DNA of 64,000 bases from Tetraselmis striata (Eukaryota; Chlorophyta; Chlorodendrophyceae; Chlorodendrales; Chlorodendraceae): positions 20,148-84,147 of the forward strand of contig VCJN01000257.1 in NCBI GenBank assembly GCA_006384855.1, written 5' to 3'. Of the stretch, positions 59,081-64,000 are shown piece by piece. Below the pieces are notes generated by a model. That model was not told where the DNA came from. It saw nothing but the letters and a program-made list of their open reading frames with translations, and searched no databases. A program made the position numbers and the translations under genes. The stretch's first letter is position 1; every line of letters starts with the position of its first letter.

Positions 59081-59278
59081 TGACGCTTCTGCTGCTTTAG
59101 ACCAACTGGGTCTCCTCTGCAGTACACCCATGCCTTAGTCGGAATAGACGGTAACATGGCACCGCCCTAGCTTGACGCCTATCCGTGTAGCGGGTCGACG
59201 CTGCGACTAGCCGGGACCAGCGGACTGGCTGGGGCTCTATGCCGAACCGGGCGAGGAAGCCGGAGAAGCCGCGAAGGC

Positions 59279-59409
59279 GGTGATAGTAGACATGCGGGAC
59301 AGCCCAAGGTTGCACCGGAAGGATGCGGGGGTGGAAACAGAACGGGAAGGCCGGTAGCCGGAGCTGTAATACACATATGTGTCCCTACGATGGTTTGAGA
59401 TGGCATGCC
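59279..59409. repeat. Direct repeat bounding a split element, right copy
   Basis: Same-orientation partner of 49601-49731, ending ACACATATGTGTCCCTACGA. Confidence 0.65.
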
Positions 59410-59464
59410 CTAAGAATGGCATGCCCTAACTCGATGCGGGAGGCGGAGAGCAACTCGTCGTCGG

Positions 59465-60178
59465 CTAGGGAGCCGCGGAAGCGCTGATGACGGCCGCCTT
59501 CGCCACGGCTGTGACGGTGTAGTCGGCTTGTCGTTGTAGAACTTCCTCTCGGAGCGCCGCCACTGCCGGCGAATCATCGTCAGCGTAGCGGGGCCGGAGG
59601 AGGCGAGCGCGTGTAATCTCGGCGAGCGTCTTGTCCCCCGCGTCCGCATCGCCCGCCGTCTTGAGCCGCAAGTAGGCGAGGAAGTCACGGCGGTGTTGGT
59701 TGCTGGCCCCGAAGGCCGCGATCACCGCCTTAAGGACGCTAACGACCTCCGGACTAGGGGGGACTGCATGGCTAGCCGCTCCCTCGATCGCCGCAGCCGC
59801 CTCGCAGAGGGTTGCGTGGGAAGCCGCATCGTAGAAGCCAAAACCGTACAGCGAGCGGCACTGGCCAAGCGTGGCCCAGCGCCGCTTCTCGGTGAGAATT
59901 CTGGTGGTATCGTCAGCAGAGACGTCGTAAAGATCCGGCGTCGCAGACACGCCGGGCGCCGGATGAATCGCGAACCCGGGCGCAATAAGGGGTGCCCATT
60001 CCTCCCACGTGAAAAAATCTCTGGCGGCGGGGGGCGGGCGTGCCAACGGCGCCTGTGCAGGCGGCGCGTCGGCCGGCGAAGGGCTCTTCGCGGCGGCGTC
60101 AGGGACTATGGGCGAGCGTGGCTCATAATCAGTGCCGCTAGGCCGTTGTGGGTTGCGGGACAGCGTGTCGCGCAACAA
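59465..60178 (-). CDS. Helix-rich open frame, possible gag-like protein
   Basis: 237 codons, uninterrupted. After a Pro/Ala-rich N-terminus comes RDFFTWEEWAPLIAPGFAIH, a helical middle (ILTEKRRWATLGQCRSLYGF) and an Ala-rich C-terminus. The general layout resembles the frame at 33511-34020, but no specific motif links them. It could be a structural ORF of a retroelement; the intact frame suggests it is younger than its neighbours. Continuous GC richness makes a chance frame possible. Confidence 0.35.
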   Translation of the reverse strand: MLRDTLSRNPQRPSGTDYEPRSPIVPDAAAKSPSPADAPPAQAPLARPPPAARDFFTWEEWAPLIAPGFAIHPAPGVSATPDLYDVSADDTTRILTEKRRWATLGQCRSLYGFGFYDAASHATLCEAAAAIEGAASHAVPPSPEVVSVLKAVIAAFGASNQHRRDFLAYLRLKTAGDADAGDKTLAEITRARLLRPRYADDDSPAVAALREEVLQRQADYTVTAVAKAAVISASAAP

Positions 60179-60656
60179 GGCTGCGAGATCCGCTGCCGTG
60201 GCCTCCAGCTCGGCGCAGCGGGCAGGGGAGACGGCGGACGTAGGCTCTAGGCATGGTTCGTCGTTGGGGCTTGGAATTCTGAGCCGAGCAAATGCCGCGC
60301 TTGCAGCGTCGTGCGGGAACGGGCAAAATCAAGTCGGTAGACGCGCCCTCACATCACCGTGTGCTATGCGATTATTGCACTGCGAGTAGCGCTACAACAG
60401 GAGGGACTAGCACGTTGTATTTCAATTTCAATGTTAATTTCAATTGGCTTCGCCGCCGGGTGATTCGCCGGCTCTTCGCCTATATTGGGTAGGGCTGATC
60501 GTAGGCCGGGACGAGGCCCTCCTCTAGGTGTTGCCACACGTCGGCCTCCGCGAGGCTTCGGAACGAGGGAGAGCGGAGCCACACCTAGTGTATCGGGCGC
60601 TTGATGTCGTCGAGGTGCGGTGCTCCGAGCATGCGGGTGGAGCAGCGGCGGCAATG

Positions 60657-61274
60657 TCAATCGAGGATCGATGTGCCCTCTCCACTCCATTGGGTTTGCA
60701 TGACGGTGGCGGCGGTTGCTTGGCGGGCCCGTCTCATGATGACAGACCCAATAGTAGCGGAGAGCTTGGTGCCGCTCGTCCTTGATGGGTCGGCGGCGGC
60801 GGGCTTGGGGAGGGGCGGCGAGTCACCACCCAGACGTCTCCTAGTACGATTACACTTCCGATTTTGGGGCTGAGGGTGCGGGTTAGGGTCACAATAATAC
60901 GGTCGCGTGACTCCTCGTCCATCGCTTGATGCTTGGCCGCCAAGTCGCCGAACATCATGGCAACGTGGTTGGCGTCGTCTATGCCGGCAGGGAGGCCGGT
61001 TAGAAGCATGTGGGACTGGCGTTTCAGTATGCGATGGCGGCCGCAGGTAGCCGGTGGGAGTTGGGTTCCGGCGATGTTTTTGCAGCGGCGATCGTGCGGA
61101 TCGCATGCGGCTGGATTGTTGTTTTTGCTCCTCGGGTCTATCGATGTCCATGGTGGGCGTAGCGATGTCGTGGGGGGGGGGGGGGGGGGGGGGGGGGGGT
61201 TCCTCTTCGCGCCGCTGTGGGCGCAGGCCGGCAGTTGGCCTGATGGTGGGTCGTCCAATCATCGGACGGTCCAT
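60657..61274 (-). pseudogene. Decayed coding region similar in layout to 46741-48460
   Basis: In one frame: HMLLTGLPAGIDDANHVAMM, then FGDLAAKHQAMDEESRDRII and VTLTRTLSPKIGSVIVLGDV, a coherent alpha/beta segment that could be an RRM-like fold. In other frames, Pro-rich sequence with TMDIDRPEEQ lies next to a G run (61170-61199). Frameshifts separate the parts. No family recognised. Confidence 0.3.
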
Positions 61275-62976
61275 TACCGTTTCACATGATGAGCATTACA
61301 CTACCAATACCAATAGGCGCGCGCGGGCTCGACCAGATTTAGTACATACGCAGTATTGTACACCCGGTGGTTAGGGCCGGCGGGAAAGTAAGAAGTGACG
61401 GCCCATGGATGTGCCGGAAAATGGGGGTCAAGCGGTGGTCCGCCGATCGCACGATCTCGCAACTTACGATGACCCATGGGCTCCGGGCTCGCCGGCGATT
61501 GAACCATCGCGGGCACCGGCGGCCACTTCAACGTCGGACGGCTTGCTGCGGGGCCTCTATCGTCTCGAGGGCCTACTGTGTGTATCACACCGGCAGTTTG
61601 ATGGTCGCGGGGCCAGCAAATGAGCCGTGATCGCCTTGTCGCCGGCATGCCTGCCGCGCCACGAAAGCGGGGTGCGACATGTGTTTGTTACCTACGCTGA
61701 ACCGACCCGACTTCGGGCCCATAATACGACCGACCCTGCCCCCTCAGGGCCACGTCCGCTAGGTCAGCACCCTCACAGGGTCCCAGATTGGCCCTAACTT
61801 CAAGCCCATGGGGTACGTCCTGTCGAGGTTCGGGCAGTGCAACTAGGCTTGGGGTGCGCCAGCGTAGGTGCGAACTCGACATGAGATATTATCGGGCGGT
61901 AGCTGTCACACCTATCGGACATTACTGTACCGCTACCATAGGAAATTAGTCGTCATTACTTATGGCGGCGGTAAAATACCGGTCGTACCAGTACGCTTCA
62001 TCATTCTTGCATGACTACGGATACGGTACCCGTACCGCCGGTACGAGCTCCGGGCCGCGCTACTGTACTTTGACGTAGTTGCTTGTGACGCGCTGTGTAC
62101 CTGGCGGTAGTCTCTTGTTCTTTGTCTATTATAAAATGCTGCTTATTTTACTGTATATAATTCACGTGAGGACAGCCGTGCGGGTACAGGTATTCCTTAC
62201 TCTAGAGTCGTACCCGCAGTCGATCGCCGCTCGATCCGCCGCGCGTCGTGCGTACAGGGTAATAATGCATGCATGCATGCTACTGGCGGGGCGGCTGCAA
62301 TTTATAGATAAATATCCGAATATCCGTACCCGTACGTTGAATACATCGATGGCCTGGATGGCCACTGCAATAATCATTATCAGCGCACACGCGGCTGAAC
62401 TAGTCGCTACGACTAAAGCTGAAATCAGCGAGCAAATAATTATCCCCGCTACTGGAATCGTGCTATATTGCCGCCATTGCCGTAAATTTCCAGTAATCCT
62501 TAGTCGCTAGTAAATATTAGCGGCTAACTTGTCGCCAATGTAGCAACGCCAATAAAGTTACGCGAAGGATACAGTAGCACCAGTTTATACACCAGGAGCA
62601 CAAAAAGGTACTACGGCCATACGGGGCGGGGGCAGTAGCGACTGTATCGGTAGTATCTCGTACCCCATCAGCTCTGCAAACAGCACCAGGCGGCCATCCA
62701 CAGGGGATGCTGTCACAGGCGCACATCACTCGTACATACACATACCAATACGATTGTCATGCCCGCAGCGCCTTGAGAAACACAACTGCCCCTGGCTCAC
62801 ACTCGTTTCCATTTAAGGTACAGGATCACCATGGCATCAATGTCTCGCCACTCTTCCGCCGATGCGCCCTACGACAGTCCCACCGAGGCCCGACGCCGTA
62901 TTGTTAGCACTCGGCGGGAAGCAAGACTTCGCGGCGGGCTCCCAAGCGCCGCTTCGACCCTAGAAGCATTCTCACA
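61275..62976. other. No gene recognised upstream of the kinase
   Basis: 61900-62520 is rich in TAGTCGC/GTACCG-type words shared with 25920-30000. At 62831 an ATG opens a 49-codon frame (starts MASMSRHSSADAPYDSP) that ends 20 bp before the kinase start in another frame; it could be a uORF or a frameshifted N-terminal extension of the kinase. Confidence 0.35.
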
Positions 62977-63000
62977 TTGATCCCAAACAGCTCCGCAGAA

Positions 63001-63852
63001 ATGCCACTCAAAGCCGACACCGACGCTGGACCAAAGGGACTAAACCCCAAGCCATTACGAGCGTGCTACACGTTCGGCCCTGTCCTTGGGATAGGCGCTC
63101 ACGCGGCGGTACGCTCCGCCGTGGACGTGCACACCGGCGCGAGGGTCGCTGTGAAAGTGTTCTTCACCGGCAAGAAGTCCGCAAGAGCAACAGCACTGAA
63201 TGAGATTGCGCTTCTACAGCAGTTGAAACACACCTCCGTGATTCGTTTCATTGAGTACTTCGAAGAGCAACAAGGCATTTTCCTCGTCACAGAGCTGGTA
63301 TCGGGACGCGACGCAGAGACTTGCCTGTTTGATCGCGGCTCATACGCCGAGGAGGATTGCCGGACCATCGCACGACAGCTGCTCCGCACCCTGGAGTACC
63401 TGCACGGTCGGGGGATTGCTCATCGCGACCTGAAGCTCAGCAACGTGGTGCTCGGAGAGAATGACTGCGTGTCCTCTCTCAAGCTCGTCGACTTTGGACT
63501 CGCAGAAAAATTGACTCAGGACGAGCCGCACTTCTCGGTGCCCTGCGGAACTCCTAGGTCTACTGCCCCCGAAGTTCTTTCGAATGACGCACGATATGGT
63601 ACAAGCTGCGACCTTTGGAGTCTAGGCTGTCTGATTTTCACGCTCCTCTCCGGCGAGCCGCCCTTCGGCAGTGCTAACGGCATCCGAGGGCTTGTGCTCC
63701 AGATACGCCGCGGCGAGTACTCCATGGCTGATCCCGCGTGGCAGTTGGTCTCCGAAGGCGCGAGGGACTTCGTCAAAAGCCTCTTGACTGTCAACCCGGC
63801 GGACCGGCCTACGGCCTCGGGGGCTATGCAGCACCCGTGGCTGCAGGAGTGA
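63001..63852 (+). CDS. CAMK-like serine/threonine protein kinase, single exon
   Basis: 283 aa from the ATG at 63001; the frame is open further upstream without another good ATG. The glycine loop is GIGAHAAVRSA, the ATP lysine is in VAVKVF, HRDLKLSNVVL is the catalytic loop, KLVDFGLAE the DFG, and GTSCDLWSLGCLIFTLLSGE subdomain IX; it ends at RPTASGAMQHPWLQE, the usual end of a CAMK/SNF1-like domain. It is only a kinase domain, with no regulatory tail. In the activation loop CGTPRSTAPEV replaces the usual GTPxYxAPE Tyr with Ser. No introns, unlike the SnRK2 gene, so a retrocopy is possible. Confidence 0.75.
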   Translation: MPLKADTDAGPKGLNPKPLRACYTFGPVLGIGAHAAVRSAVDVHTGARVAVKVFFTGKKSARATALNEIALLQQLKHTSVIRFIEYFEEQQGIFLVTELVSGRDAETCLFDRGSYAEEDCRTIARQLLRTLEYLHGRGIAHRDLKLSNVVLGENDCVSSLKLVDFGLAEKLTQDEPHFSVPCGTPRSTAPEVLSNDARYGTSCDLWSLGCLIFTLLSGEPPFGSANGIRGLVLQIRRGEYSMADPAWQLVSEGARDFVKSLLTVNPADRPTASGAMQHPWLQE

Positions 63853-64000
63853 CGGTTCAAGGGCCGAGAGTACGTCGTAGCGACTAATATATACGAATTA
63901 GATGCCCCCTGTTTGTATGGGTTCCCAGCGAGTCCCGGGCGTAGGGACCACGCGATTTGACAATAGCAATCTAATAGCTGTATGAGCTTGGATCTTCAGG
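63853..64000. other. Window end, no feature
   Basis: Short 3' flank of the kinase gene; nothing recognised. Confidence 0.3.

Noticed and set aside
62079..62510. 143-codon plus-strand frame with hydrophobic start
   Set aside because: It lies in repeat-like TAGTCGC-rich DNA and has no coherent domain or splice support.

Overview
The window looks like nuclear DNA of a unicellular green alga (Viridiplantae, possibly prasinophyte-like). The support is a nine-exon SnRK2-type kinase, short GT-AG introns with GTGCGT/GTGAGT-type donors, a chromodomain Ty3/gypsy retrotransposon, and many long poly(G)/poly(C) runs. The species cannot be fixed from sequence alone. Much of the window is transposable elements and their debris.

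Layout. 0-3 kb: partial exons of two host genes on the minus strand (one unidentified, one with an endonuclease/exonuclease/phosphatase C-terminus) and a tRNA-derived SINE. 3.6-5.8 kb: a dead pogo/CENP-B-like transposase. 6.5-7.4 kb: one unidentified open frame. 8.4-10.6 kb: a two-exon gene encoding TIR domain, one transmembrane helix and seven near-identical WD40 repeats, a receptor-like architecture. 11.5-24.5 kb: an integrated polinton-like virus (PLV) or virophage-like element. It carries a C5 DNA methyltransferase, a 455-bp tandem duplication full of GTAGAGCA motifs, a TVpol-superfamily 3 helicase replication protein, small basic DNA-binding-like proteins, a zinc-ribbon/ExoX-C-like protein, a tyrosine recombinase, a 1283-aa tail-fibre-like protein, a penton-like minor capsid protein, an A32-type packaging ATPase and several small proteins. 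No major capsid protein is visible.

24.8-25.7 kb: a two-exon unknown gene followed by a SINE. 26.3-30.0 kb: a 3.7-kb foldback (giant inverted repeat) element whose arms each carry a 24-bp minisatellite. 32.5-34.3 kb: remains of a tyrosine-recombinase element. 35.7-38.8 kb: the SnRK2-like kinase gene. 40.6-41.1 kb: possible exons of an unidentified gene. 41-46 kb: SINEs, an inverted-repeat pair and other dispersed repeats, plus a CTGCAG-rich tract. 46.8-61.3 kb: decayed retroelement-like coding sequence. Inside it a complete but mutated Ty3/gypsy chromovirus (50.74-57.42 kb, minus strand) is nested in a second element bounded by direct repeats. 63.0-63.9 kb: an intronless CAMK-like protein kinase.

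The PLV genes form a coherent viral set: integration (tyrosine recombinase), replication (TVpol-helicase), modification (methyltransferase), packaging (ATPase), and capsid or attachment (penton, fibre). The TIR-TM-WD40 gene lies about 1 kb from the PLV, but nothing in the sequence shows a functional link between them.
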